From: Alphaproteobacteria bacterium
GTDB taxonomy: Bacteria; Pseudomonadota; Alphaproteobacteria; TMED109
Length of the DNA stretch: 63,345 bases
Reading direction: 5' to 3'
Assembly: GCA_022825235.1 (NCBI GenBank)
Contig: JAJDYI010000048.1
Span: forward strand, 1 to 63,345
Position numbers and translations under genes: made by a program. This document shows, in pieces, positions 31,919 through 40,539 of this stretch. The notes beneath the pieces were generated by a model. The model did not search any database. It was not told the DNA's origin and was given only the letters and a program-made list of their open reading frames with translations. Every line of letters starts with the position of its first letter. Position 1 is the stretch's first letter.

Positions 31919-34384
31919 TCAAAAGGCGGCCCGCCAGCCGGCCAGCACCTGCCAGGACGAGTCGGCGAATGCGTCGTGACCCGGCGCATGCGTCCACGTG
32001 ATCTCCGCCAGCAGCTCGCCGCCGGGATCAGGCGCCCGGCGCCATTGGGCGGAGATGTCCAGCTGTCGGCCCGAGGGCGCAAGCTCTGCCCGCAGTGGGG
32101 AGCGCAGCACGCTGCCCTTCTTGTCCCGACCGACCGGCACCGACAACGAGGCGTCACCGTCCTCGACCCGCAGCGCCTGGGAGAGTCCGAGCGACAGCGT
32201 GTCCCGGGCCGCCAGTCGCCGGCTGGCGGCGACGGAGAATGCACTGGTCATCAACGGCGACATCGCCGTGATCAGCCCGTCGCGGACTCGCGGTGTGACG
32301 GCGCCGATCTCCGCATCGGCGAACAGCTGCCAGGCACCGACCTCGCCGGCGGCGCTCGCACCGGCGAATGTCGTCGTGGCCGAGAGTCGTCCGAACGGTC
32401 CGGCGGTGGCCGTCCCGAGCAGCGTCCGGCGCTCGGCCAGCCAGCCAACGCGGAAGTGGCCCGGCGCCATGCTTGGCCGGACGGCCAGGGACAGCCCGGC
32501 GACAGGAGCGCGCCTCGGGTCGTCGGTCGTCGAGAAGACGGCGGCGCTCACGCCCCGACCGCTCTCCAGCGCGAACGTCAACGCGTTTTCGGCCAGCGAC
32601 ACGTGCCCAGCGCCATCGCCGGTGAGAGGGCCCGGGACACCGGACCACGAATGGACGGCGCGGCCGCGCCACACCTCCGGCGCACCTGTCCAGGCCGACC
32701 GGGTCGACGGCTGCGTCATCGGCCGACGCGGCGCCGGCGGAGCGCGGGCAAGTAATCGGGCGAGGCGCCGGGACATCGTGGGGCCAGGGTCCGGGTAGGC
32801 GAAGTCGGAGAGCCTGAACCAGAACGGGGCGCCCAGGCTGTCGAAGGCAGCGATCTCCCGGCCCGCAAGGGACCGTGCCAGCCCATCTCCGACCGCCCGG
32901 CCGGACATCATCGCGGAGGCCCCGACATCCACACCCGGAGCGGTCACTGCCGTGCCCGTGGTCAGGGCTGCCGCCCCCACGGGCACCGTCGCAGCACCCA
33001 GATCCATCAGGCCCTGGCCGTAGATGGCCGCGTCACCGTACGGAGCCTGCTTGTCAGCGGTCAGGAACAGCCGCTCCACGAGGTCCGTGTTGGACAGTTG
33101 ATTGCGGAAGAGCTGCTTCATGATGGCGAGTCCTCCCGCAACCATGGGCGCTGCGAACGACGTCCCGTCCGCCGCCGTGACGCCCCGCTGACCTTCCTCC
33201 CCTTCACGCTCCCCGAACAGCGCAACCCGAACATTGGCGCCCGGCGCGGCGATGCACCATTCGGCGGCAATCCCGCAGCGGTTGGAGAACGATGCAATGT
33301 CGGGTCGGCCGTCTGCATCGACATCCTCGCTGACCGCGACCACCGCGATCGTGTGACCGCGCAGCTCCGCGATCCGCACCGGCGAACCCGGAAGAATCTC
33401 GACCGATGCGGCGTCGATCCTCCCATCGACGGACGGGTCCAGGCTGCCGCCCACACAATGCTCAGTGCCGACATCACATGGGTACCCATGCGCATTTCCG
33501 CCGGCCAGTACCAGGATCTTCTTGTCCGTCACACCGGCTTGCGCCATCGCGGCGATCGTGTCGCCCAGGGCATTGCGCAGATCCAGCTCTGAATAGCTGT
33601 CGATGATCCCCTGAAAGCCGATGCTAGCGCTCAGGATGTCGATCCGGCGAGACAGGGCGTGCGTGAGGACGGACCCCAGCTCTGCATCCGGGTCCCCGAA
33701 ACGCGGCAACGCGATCGGATCGTACATGGGTGGAGCGTCACTCCCGACGGGGATCGCGAACATGCGGACGCTGGCACCGAGCGCCATACCCCGGAACCCG
33801 AGATGACGATCAGAGGGCACAAGTCCCAGAGGGTCGGCGGCAATGACACTCGCCACCGCAGTGCCATGGGAATCCCGGTCGCCGATCTCATCCTCCGCCG
33901 AAAGGAGCAGTTCCTCACTGATGTCGCCGGTGAACAGCGGGTGTTCGAGATCGATCCCGCTGTCCACGAGCCCGACCGTTACGCCCGCGCCTGGCAGGGC
34001 CGAGCGTCCCCTGGCCAGTTCCAGATGCGCGTACGCTTCGGCCGCGTTGATTGCGCCCAGTCCCCACTGCCGGCGGAAGTCAGTTTGGCTCTCGTGCTCG
34101 CGCGCGATGCTGGCCTGCTGTCGCCGGTACTCCGGCGGCGTGAGACAGCCGAATGCGACAGTCGGAACGCACGCCTGGCCCGGCGGCCGCACGGGAGCGC
34201 CTGGCCGGGGCGGCAATGACGGGCGTGACGACGCAATGTCCCCTGTCGTCGGACGGTCCGGAAGTCTCGGCGGCCCCGACGCCGGGTTCGTTGCAGTGGT
34301 TGTCGGCAGATCACTGCCACCGCCCCCCGTGCAGCCCGCGACGGCGAGAAGCGCGAGGACGAGGACGGCCCGACAACAGTTCAT
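31919..34384 (-). CDS. subtilisin-like (S8) autotransporter protease, lipoprotein signal
   Basis: 821 residues. The signal peptide ends in a lipobox (Ala-Val-Ala-Gly-Cys, Cys18). After a Pro-rich linker comes an S8 domain with catalytic Asp141 (Gly-Leu-Val-Asp-Ser-Gly-Ile), His173 (Asp-Ser-His-Gly-Thr-Ala-Val), oxyanion Asn297 and Ser409 (Gly-Thr-Ser-Phe-Ala-Ala-Pro). From about residue 560 on, alternating strands and the final Gly-Trp-Arg-Ala-Ala-Phe indicate a C-terminal beta-barrel with a terminal Phe. It is expected at the cell surface, cleaving host or self proteins. A Cys-lipidated passenger is unusual but known in a few autotransporters. Confidence 0.88.
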   Translation of the reverse strand: MNCCRAVLVLALLAVAGCTGGGGSDLPTTTATNPASGPPRLPDRPTTGDIASSRPSLPPRPGAPVRPPGQACVPTVAFGCLTPPEYRRQQASIAREHESQTDFRRQWGLGAINAAEAYAHLELARGRSALPGAGVTVGLVDSGIDLEHPLFTGDISEELLLSAEDEIGDRDSHGTAVASVIAADPLGLVPSDRHLGFRGMALGASVRMFAIPVGSDAPPMYDPIALPRFGDPDAELGSVLTHALSRRIDILSASIGFQGIIDSYSELDLRNALGDTIAAMAQAGVTDKKILVLAGGNAHGYPCDVGTEHCVGGSLDPSVDGRIDAASVEILPGSPVRIAELRGHTIAVVAVSEDVDADGRPDIASFSNRCGIAAEWCIAAPGANVRVALFGEREGEEGQRGVTAADGTSFAAPMVAGGLAIMKQLFRNQLSNTDLVERLFLTADKQAPYGDAAIYGQGLMDLGAATVPVGAAALTTGTAVTAPGVDVGASAMMSGRAVGDGLARSLAGREIAAFDSLGAPFWFRLSDFAYPDPGPTMSRRLARLLARAPPAPRRPMTQPSTRSAWTGAPEVWRGRAVHSWSGVPGPLTGDGAGHVSLAENALTFALESGRGVSAAVFSTTDDPRRAPVAGLSLAVRPSMAPGHFRVGWLAERRTLLGTATAGPFGRLSATTTFAGASAAGEVGAWQLFADAEIGAVTPRVRDGLITAMSPLMTSAFSVAASRRLAARDTLSLGLSQALRVEDGDASLSVPVGRDKKGSVLRSPLRAELAPSGRQLDISAQWRRAPDPGGELLAEITWTHAPGHDAFADSSWQVLAGWRAAF

Positions 34385-34670
34385 GGGGTTCCCTCAAACT
34401 CGCAGAACCACAGGGGTTCAAGCTGGCGGGCGCAGAAAAGCGTACCGGCACGCAACACAGCGTACCAGCACACGGCATCTCCCAGACGCTTTCAGGCGAC
34501 GCCGGGGCCGACTGGCAGACGTAGGGCGGGAGTACCGACGACGCGCAAGCCGTCGTTGGATAGGGATGCCGGGGTGGCGCGTTGTCCCAGCAAGCTCGCC
34601 CTCGTCCGATTGGTCGAAAGAGAGGTGCCGATCCTGGAGCAGGCGCGCACACCCTGGCGAGGGGGGCCGG

Positions 34671-37070
34671 TCAGGGCGAGACTGATTCCTCCCGCGGCCC
34701 GGCCATGCGGTATCCGACGCCGCGCTCGTTGAAGATCCAGGTGGGACGTGTCGCGTCGTCACCGAGCTTGCGGCGGAGATTGCGCACGAAGATGCGTACC
34801 AGGTTGGCATCTGCATTGCTGCGCCCGCGCCAGACCCGGCGCAACAGCGTGTCGTAGGTCATCACCCGTCCCGCGTGGAGAGCGAGTTCGCGCAGCAGCT
34901 CGAACTCGGTGGCGGTGAGGGTGACCGGACTTCCCTCGACCGTGACCCGGCGCCGATCGTAATTGATGGCAAGCGCGCCGAATACGAACGGATCGGGCTC
35001 CTCGTGGCGGCGGAGCGCGGCGCGCACCCTCGCCACCAGTTCTGTCGGCGAGAACGGCTTGACGATGTAGTCGGCCGCGCCTGAATCGAGCGCCGCGGCG
35101 ACGGTCTCGTCGCGACCGTAGCCCGAGATGAAGATGACCGGCAGGTCGGAGAGCTCGGGGACCTCCTCCATCAGCTCGATGCCGTCCTGTCCGGGCAGGA
35201 CCAGGTCGAGCAGGACCAGCCGGGGCTTCTCCCTCTGGATGATGTGGGCGAGTTCGCCCGGATCACCGGTCACCAGCGGGGCGTAGCCGGCCGCAGCGAG
35301 AGCGTCGCGCACGAAGCGGAGCGTGCGCGGGTCGTCGTCGACTGCCAGGATGCGCGGCTTTTCGGTCGGTTGCTGGTTCGGTGGCGGCTCCTTGGCTGCC
35401 GCTGCACCGGGCTCCCCGGCCACGGGCAGCGTGAAGGTGACGGTGGTGCCAAGTCCGGGACCGGCGCTCTCGGCCCGGATGCGCCCCCCATGGGCCTCCA
35501 CCAGTCCCTTGCAGATCGCAAGTCCCAGGCCGTAGCCGGCCTTCGATCCTTCCCCGGCGTGCTTGTCGAAGAGCCGCGATAGCAACTCGGGCGCAAGCCC
35601 GCGGCCGTCGTCGGCGACCGAGATCGCGACGAGGGCGCCCTCGCGCACGGCCGAGACCCGGACCGAGGACGACTCCGGAGCGTGCCGGGCGGCGTTGGCG
35701 AAAAGATTGTTGAGCACCTGCACGATGCGCCGGCGGTCGGCCATCGCGCGGGGCAGGCCGACGGGAAGGTCAACGACGATGCCGTGCCGTCCGCCTCGGC
35801 CCAAGAAGGTGTTTCGCGCCCGCTCCACCAGATCGGCCACTTCCGATGCTTCCGGCGTTACCGAGAGCGTGCCCGAATCGATGCGGCCCGCGTCGAGCAA
35901 GTCGCCGATCAGGCCCCGCATGTGGCTGGCTTGCTCGACGATAATGCGGTGGAACTCGCGCATCTCCGCCGGGTCGAGCGCGGGCGTCTCCTCCAGCAGG
36001 GTCACCGCCGAGCCCCTGATGGCGGCCAGCGGCTCGCGCAGCTCATGGCCCACCAGGCCCAGGAATTCGGTCCGCAAGCGCTCGATCTCGTCGAGCGGCG
36101 CAAGGTCCTGAACGGTCACCACCACCGAACCGATGGAGTCGCCTTCGACGGGAATCGGAGTGGCGTTGATCAGCGTCCTGACGCTGCGCCCGTCCGGCAC
36201 CGAGAGCACCATCTCCTCTGCCCGCAACGTCTCGACGCTGTTGAGCTGCTCTGCGAAGGGAAACTCTCTCAAGGAAACCTCGCGCCCGTCGGCACGCCGG
36301 AAGGACATCACCTCCAGGAGCTGCTCGGGCGGGTGGCCGGGCATGCGCAAGCTCTCCACGATTCGCCGCGCTTCGCGGTTGAACGACGCCGCCCGGCCAT
36401 TCTTCGCGTCGAAGACCACGACGCCCACAGGCGAGGTCTCGATCAGGGCCTCGAGGTCGGCCCGCACGCGCCGCTCGCTACGGTGGGTGCGCGCGTTGGC
36501 GATCGCCGACGCGGCCTGAGAGGCAAATAGCGTCAACACCTCCTCGTCCTCGTCGGTGAACGCTTCGCCGTCCGCCTTCTCGGCGAGGAAGAAGCTGCCC
36601 GCCTCCACGTCACGGTGGCGTATCGGCGTGCCCTGGAATGTCCGGGAAAATGTCCAGGCGGGCTCGATGCCGAGCGCGCTGACGTAGCCCGGGAAGTCGG
36701 CCACCCGTACCGGCCCCGGCAGGGTCCGGAGATGCTCGAACAGGCGGGCGTTGCCGGGCCAGGCGAGCTGTTCGCGTTCCTCATCCGGCGTGAGGCCCGA
36801 GAACACCGGGTCCCTGGGCGCGCCCTCCTCGTCGACGGTGACGATGACTCCCTTGCGGGCGCCGGTGAGCGCGCGGGCGCTCTCCACCACTTCGTTGAGC
36901 ACGGTGTCGAGGTCGAGGCTCGCGTTGATCCTGAGGATGGCCGCGTTGAGCGTGGCGATGCGCGCGCGGAGCGCCTCGTTCTCCCGCCTCAAGTCGTCAA
37001 GCTGCGTCAAGGCTTCTCCTTCTTCCTTCAATTCGGCACGCATCGCGGCCCGCCCTGGCGCCGGAAACAA
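34671..37070 (-). CDS. GAF-PAS histidine kinase fused to a receiver and OmpR winged helix
   Basis: 799 residues. The order is a short coiled coil (18-45), GAF (about 50-195), PAS (205-325), HisKA with His342 in Val-Gly-His-Glu-Leu-Arg-Glu-Pro-Leu, HATPase (Asn455/459, Asp-Asp-Gly-Arg-Gly-Leu and Gly-Tyr-Gly-Leu-Gly-Leu), receiver with Asp622 in Val-Leu-Leu-Asp-Leu-Val-Leu-Pro and Lys671, then an OmpR/PhoB winged helix (about 696-790, ending Gly-Val-Gly-Tyr-Arg-Met). There are no membrane helices. All parts of a two-component pathway are therefore in one soluble chain. Neighbours do not reveal its target genes. Met10 at 37043 is an alternative start. Confidence 0.9.
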   Translation of the reverse strand: MFPAPGRAAMRAELKEEGEALTQLDDLRRENEALRARIATLNAAILRINASLDLDTVLNEVVESARALTGARKGVIVTVDEEGAPRDPVFSGLTPDEEREQLAWPGNARLFEHLRTLPGPVRVADFPGYVSALGIEPAWTFSRTFQGTPIRHRDVEAGSFFLAEKADGEAFTDEDEEVLTLFASQAASAIANARTHRSERRVRADLEALIETSPVGVVVFDAKNGRAASFNREARRIVESLRMPGHPPEQLLEVMSFRRADGREVSLREFPFAEQLNSVETLRAEEMVLSVPDGRSVRTLINATPIPVEGDSIGSVVVTVQDLAPLDEIERLRTEFLGLVGHELREPLAAIRGSAVTLLEETPALDPAEMREFHRIIVEQASHMRGLIGDLLDAGRIDSGTLSVTPEASEVADLVERARNTFLGRGGRHGIVVDLPVGLPRAMADRRRIVQVLNNLFANAARHAPESSSVRVSAVREGALVAISVADDGRGLAPELLSRLFDKHAGEGSKAGYGLGLAICKGLVEAHGGRIRAESAGPGLGTTVTFTLPVAGEPGAAAAKEPPPNQQPTEKPRILAVDDDPRTLRFVRDALAAAGYAPLVTGDPGELAHIIQREKPRLVLLDLVLPGQDGIELMEEVPELSDLPVIFISGYGRDETVAAALDSGAADYIVKPFSPTELVARVRAALRRHEEPDPFVFGALAINYDRRRVTVEGSPVTLTATEFELLRELALHAGRVMTYDTLLRRVWRGRSNADANLVRIFVRNLRRKLGDDATRPTWIFNERGVGYRMAGPREESVSP

Positions 37071-37443
37071 AGTGCGCCGCGCCGTCGGCGGCGTGCCGGC
37101 GGGAAGATTAGCGCATTTTCACCAAACCAACATCATAAAACGGCCTGTTCACACATACACTTAACAGATGATGTCCCACGATAGGGCGAAACTGTGACTG
37201 CCGGCTCGACGAAGGGGAATGTTGCAGGCCGTCACGCTGCCGGTGACACCCGAAAGAGGTGCCCGCGCCGACACCAACACGAACAGGGCGATGGCGGCAG
37301 CGGGGCTGCACGAGCTGCCGGGCGAATCACCTGCCGGAGTGATTGGTTCACCCAATTGCCACATGCGTCTGCGTTTGTTGGACCGGAACACAAGGCACTG
37401 TATCTTACTCTTGCCTTACATCACCTCGAACCGCGAATCCACG
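37071..37443. other. divergent intergenic region
   Basis: Lies between the kinase-regulator gene (minus) and vapB (plus). Bases 37110-37160 are AT-rich and may hold the kinase promoter. The vapBC promoter candidate is listed separately. No gene seen. Confidence 0.4.
37378..37406 (+). promoter_or_regulatory. candidate promoter of vapBC
   Basis: TTGGAC at 37378-37383 and TATCTT at 37401-37406 with a 17-base spacer, 38 bases before the vapB start. Matches are three and four of six. The VapB protein would be expected to repress here. Confidence 0.4.
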
Positions 37444-37713
37444 ATGCCCGAACCGCTCACCACCACTGTCTCTACCAAGGGCCAGGTCGTACTTCCCAGC
37501 GCGGTCCGCCGGACACTGGGCTGGGCTCCCGGAACCCGGCTTGGTGTCGTGACCACTCCCGGGGGCGTGCTGCTGAAACTGGCACCGGGGTTCCCGGAGA
37601 CCCGGTCGAACGACGTCTTCGGCCGGCTCGCCTGTAGCGGCCCGCCCCGGTCCCTGTCGGAGATGGAGGCGGGCGTTGTCGCGGAAGCGAAACGACGGCA
37701 TGCGGGCGATTGA
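37444..37713 (+). CDS. vapB: AbrB/VapB-type antitoxin
   Basis: 89 residues. The N-terminal swapped-hairpin DNA-binding motif is clear: Thr-Val-Ser-Thr-Lys-Gly-Gln-Val-Val-Leu-Pro, then Val-Arg-Arg-Thr-Leu-Gly-Trp. The C-terminal helix (Asp-Val-Phe-Gly-Arg-Leu to the end) is the usual toxin-binding part. The ATG at 37444 was chosen because family members start a few residues before the Thr-Val-Ser-Thr-Lys motif. It overlaps vapC by 14 bases, so the two are co-translated. Confidence 0.85.
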   Translation: MPEPLTTTVSTKGQVVLPSAVRRTLGWAPGTRLGVVTTPGGVLLKLAPGFPETRSNDVFGRLACSGPPRSLSEMEAGVVAEAKRRHAGD

Positions 37714-38086
37714 TACCAATGTCGTGGTCCGGTATCTGACCGGCGACGATCCCGACCAGTCGGCCAGAGCTCGGGCCATTGTCGACGGCGGAGCAGTGTT
37801 GGCGAGCACGACGGTCCTGCTGGAAAGCGAGTGGATCTTGCGCAGCGTCTACGGCTGTGCGCCGGAAGATGTCGCGGCGGCGCTCCGGGCCTTCGTGGGG
37901 CTGCCGGGCGTCGCGGTCGAGAATCCCTCCCTGCTCGCCGAAGCCCTCGACCGCGCAGAGGTCGGCATGGACTTTGCCGACGCACTGCATCTCGGCGCCG
38001 CCGCGCGATGCGACGCCATGCTCACATTCGACCGCCGGTTCATTGAGCAGGCCCAGGGCAGCGCGGTTCCGACGCTTGAACCCTGA
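37700..38086 (+). CDS. vapC: VapC PIN-domain toxin
   Basis: 128 residues from the ATG at 37700. The PIN active-site acids are present: Asp in Ala-Ile-Asp-Thr-Asn-Val (residue 5), Glu in Leu-Leu-Glu-Ser-Glu-Trp near 42, Asp in Met-Asp-Phe-Ala-Asp-Ala near 95, and Asp in Leu-Thr-Phe-Asp-Arg-Arg near 114. VapC toxins are Mg-dependent ribonucleases, often cutting tRNA, held in check by VapB. This pair looks intact, unlike the other toxin-antitoxin genes in the window. Confidence 0.9.
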   Translation: MRAIDTNVVVRYLTGDDPDQSARARAIVDGGAVLASTTVLLESEWILRSVYGCAPEDVAAALRAFVGLPGVAVENPSLLAEALDRAEVGMDFADALHLGAAARCDAMLTFDRRFIEQAQGSAVPTLEP

Positions 38087-38903
38087 GGGGAACCCACCGA
38101 AACCCATCCCCTTGGGCACGCGCCTGACATGGACGCTGACATGGACGCCACGACCGCTTGCCCATCATGCCGGCGGGCGCGATACCGCACGGCTTGGAAC
38201 TGTTCGTCCGACCCACTGCGCCGAAGGGTCCCGAGATACGCGACGCGCACCCGCGATCTCTCCGGTCACGACCTTGCGGGCGGGCGGGCTCTTTCCGAAC
38301 CTGCGCCTCCCGTCGTGATCGTCGCCGGCGATCTCGCGCCGAATTTCCTGCTCGCGCTTGCTCGGCGACACCGGGAAGCCCAGACCTCGCGACCTCGGCC
38401 AGTTCATGCGGCGACCTGCCGGGTTTGCGTTGGACGGCCCCCTGGGAGCTGCATCGCCGATCACGGTGATCTTCGGCAGGGAGCAGTGCTTTGCCAGCGG
38501 CTTCTCCCTGACCCTAGACGCCTGCTCGGATATCGATTCGCCCCCAATCCAAGCGGCATGTGCATCTCGAAAACGCCGCGCTGAGTGAGGCCGTCGAACG
38601 GGATTCGGCGGCGATTCGGCGAAGACTGTCCGCCGCTGGCTCCCAACGATGCTCGAGGCAAGCGCCTGTGAACTGCGACAGGTGCCCCGGAGTCCGAGAC
38701 TTGCCGGCGACGGCTCCGCCGCGCCGGCCGTCAGTCGGCAAAATCGCCAGGCCTTTATAGGGCCCACATCAATAATTTCCGCTCTCACATGAACATTTCA
38801 CATAAAACCTGCTACATATCGTGGAGGTCTTGAAGCGAGCGAAGACCATCGCAGTTGTGGCGTCAAGTACGTAGCTGATACGAACGACAGCGGAGATTTG
38901 GCC
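38087..38903. other. gene-poor region
   Basis: About 800 bp without a supportable gene. Frames on both strands are Arg/Pro-rich and lack homology I can recognise. The sequence becomes AT-richer at 38760-38880, just before the TPR-SPOR gene, where a promoter is likely. Confidence 0.4.
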
Positions 38904-40382
38904 ATGCCGTTGCAGCTGTCCGCTCACGGAAACACCGAAACGCTCGGACCGGAATGTCGAGCCGGCATCGCCGGCCATACGGAACCGAACGTCCCAGGTC
39001 GCCTTCCCTTGGTAGCAACGAGCGGGGCCGAGTTGCGGCAGCTCTCCCCGGCCTCCGACCGACCGTTGGAGCGCGCGCAATCACATCATCAACTGTCCCG
39101 AAATCCCCCCGGTGAATCACGCAGGTTGGATCACGCTCCAGGATGCGGGCCGGCCCACCGGCCCGGCCACGCCCGACGCACCGTCACGGGAACCGCCACG
39201 CGCACCGGACAGGCCCTGCTTCTTTGCGGGGTTCTGGCGGTGGTGACCGGGATTGGTACCGCACTTTCCGACGATGAGGTCGATCGGGCGCTGGTGCTGA
39301 TCACCCAGGAGCGGTACGCGGAGGCGGGCGAACTGCTCGGCCCGCTGATCGAACGCGAGCCGCATGCATCCCGCGCGCGGCTTGCGTATGGCCTCCTCCG
39401 GTCCCGCGAGGGAAAAACGGAGGAAGCCATCGCGTTCTTCGAGAATCTTCAGCGCGATCGCCCCGATCTGTTTGAGCCGTACAACAACCTCGCTGTGCTC
39501 TACGCCGGGCAGGGGCGGCTCGAGGCGGCCCGCGAGGCCTTGGTCACCGCGCTGGAACGGAAGCCCGAAGCCGTCGTCTACGCGAACTTGGGCGACGTGT
39601 ATCAGCGCCTTGCCGCGCGCGCCCACGCGCGGGCGCGCGAGATCAGTACAGCCGGGTACAACTCACCCGAACCGGACCCTGCTGCCGATGACGCGCTCTC
39701 GCTGGCGGAGCCCCCGGATGACGCGCTTGCGGTCACGACCGAGCCCGTTGCGGAGCCCCAGGCGCCTCCACCGACTCCTGCGGCTGGCGGAACGGCCGTG
39801 GTCATAGCGCCCCTGGACGACGCGCCTCCCGCCACCGCCGTGGCAGCCGACACCTTCGAAGTGCAGCCTTTGGCTCCGCCGGATGAAGAGGCGACTACGG
39901 CCACGACCGTCACAGGTTCGTGCGTCCGCGCCAGCGGATTCGGAGACCGCGACGACGCAGCCGCGGCAGCAGAATGGATCCAGGCGCGGGGAGCGGAGGT
40001 GATCGAACTGCGGCACGAGGAGCATCAGGTAGTCAAGAGCCACTGGGTGTACCTCCCGGCATTCGAAACCCGCGGCGCCGCGGTCGCGGAGATGCGCGAA
40101 CTCCATCGTCAAGGTGTCCGTGATGTCGCCATTGTGGAGCAGGACGGTCCGGGCGCGATCGTTTCGCTTGGCGTGTACCGGAGCCGGGACAACATGCGCC
40201 GCCGCGTCGCCCAGCTCGAGCAACTGGGCTATGCCGCCCGCGTCGCCCCTGAAACGGCGATTAGCAGCGAATACGTGATCACCGCCCAGGTGGCGGGCAC
40301 GCTCTCTGCCTTCGACGAAGCCTGGGCCGCCCGGTTTCCCGGCCACCCGATTCGCCAGGCCGATTGTCCGGGCCGGGGGTAG
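38904..40382 (+). CDS. TPR- and SPOR-domain protein, probably membrane-anchored
   Basis: 492 residues from the ATG at 38904, which has GGAG 8 bases upstream. Residues 1-100 lack structure, so a start nearer the membrane helix (about 102-122) remains possible. Next come two or three TPR-like helical pairs (Glu-Arg-Tyr-Ala-Glu-Ala-Gly-Glu-Leu-Leu, Pro-Tyr-Asn-Asn-Leu-Ala-Val-Leu-Tyr), a Pro/Ala/Asp linker, and a C-terminal SPOR-like domain (about 340-450). SPOR domains bind denuded peptidoglycan. TadD-type pilotins are also TPR proteins, so a link to the pilus is possible but unproven. Confidence 0.7.
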   Translation: MPLQLSAHGNTETLGPECRAGIAGHTEPNVPGRLPLVATSGAELRQLSPASDRPLERAQSHHQLSRNPPGESRRLDHAPGCGPAHRPGHARRTVTGTATRTGQALLLCGVLAVVTGIGTALSDDEVDRALVLITQERYAEAGELLGPLIEREPHASRARLAYGLLRSREGKTEEAIAFFENLQRDRPDLFEPYNNLAVLYAGQGRLEAAREALVTALERKPEAVVYANLGDVYQRLAARAHARAREISTAGYNSPEPDPAADDALSLAEPPDDALAVTTEPVAEPQAPPPTPAAGGTAVVIAPLDDAPPATAVAADTFEVQPLAPPDEEATTATTVTGSCVRASGFGDRDDAAAAAEWIQARGAEVIELRHEEHQVVKSHWVYLPAFETRGAAVAEMRELHRQGVRDVAIVEQDGPGAIVSLGVYRSRDNMRRRVAQLEQLGYAARVAPETAISSEYVITAQVAGTLSAFDEAWAARFPGHPIRQADCPGRG

Positions 40383-40539
40383 CCCCGACCTTCCCGGGAA
40401 ACCGGGGCCCGTCACGTCCGACGCGCGGATGCACGGCTGTCTCCGCTCCCAGACCAGATTCGCGCGAGATTCAAGGTTCCAGAAAGAGCGCTACGCGACG
40501 ACATGGATGGGCGCCGCGCGGCGGCACGCCGATCGGCGG

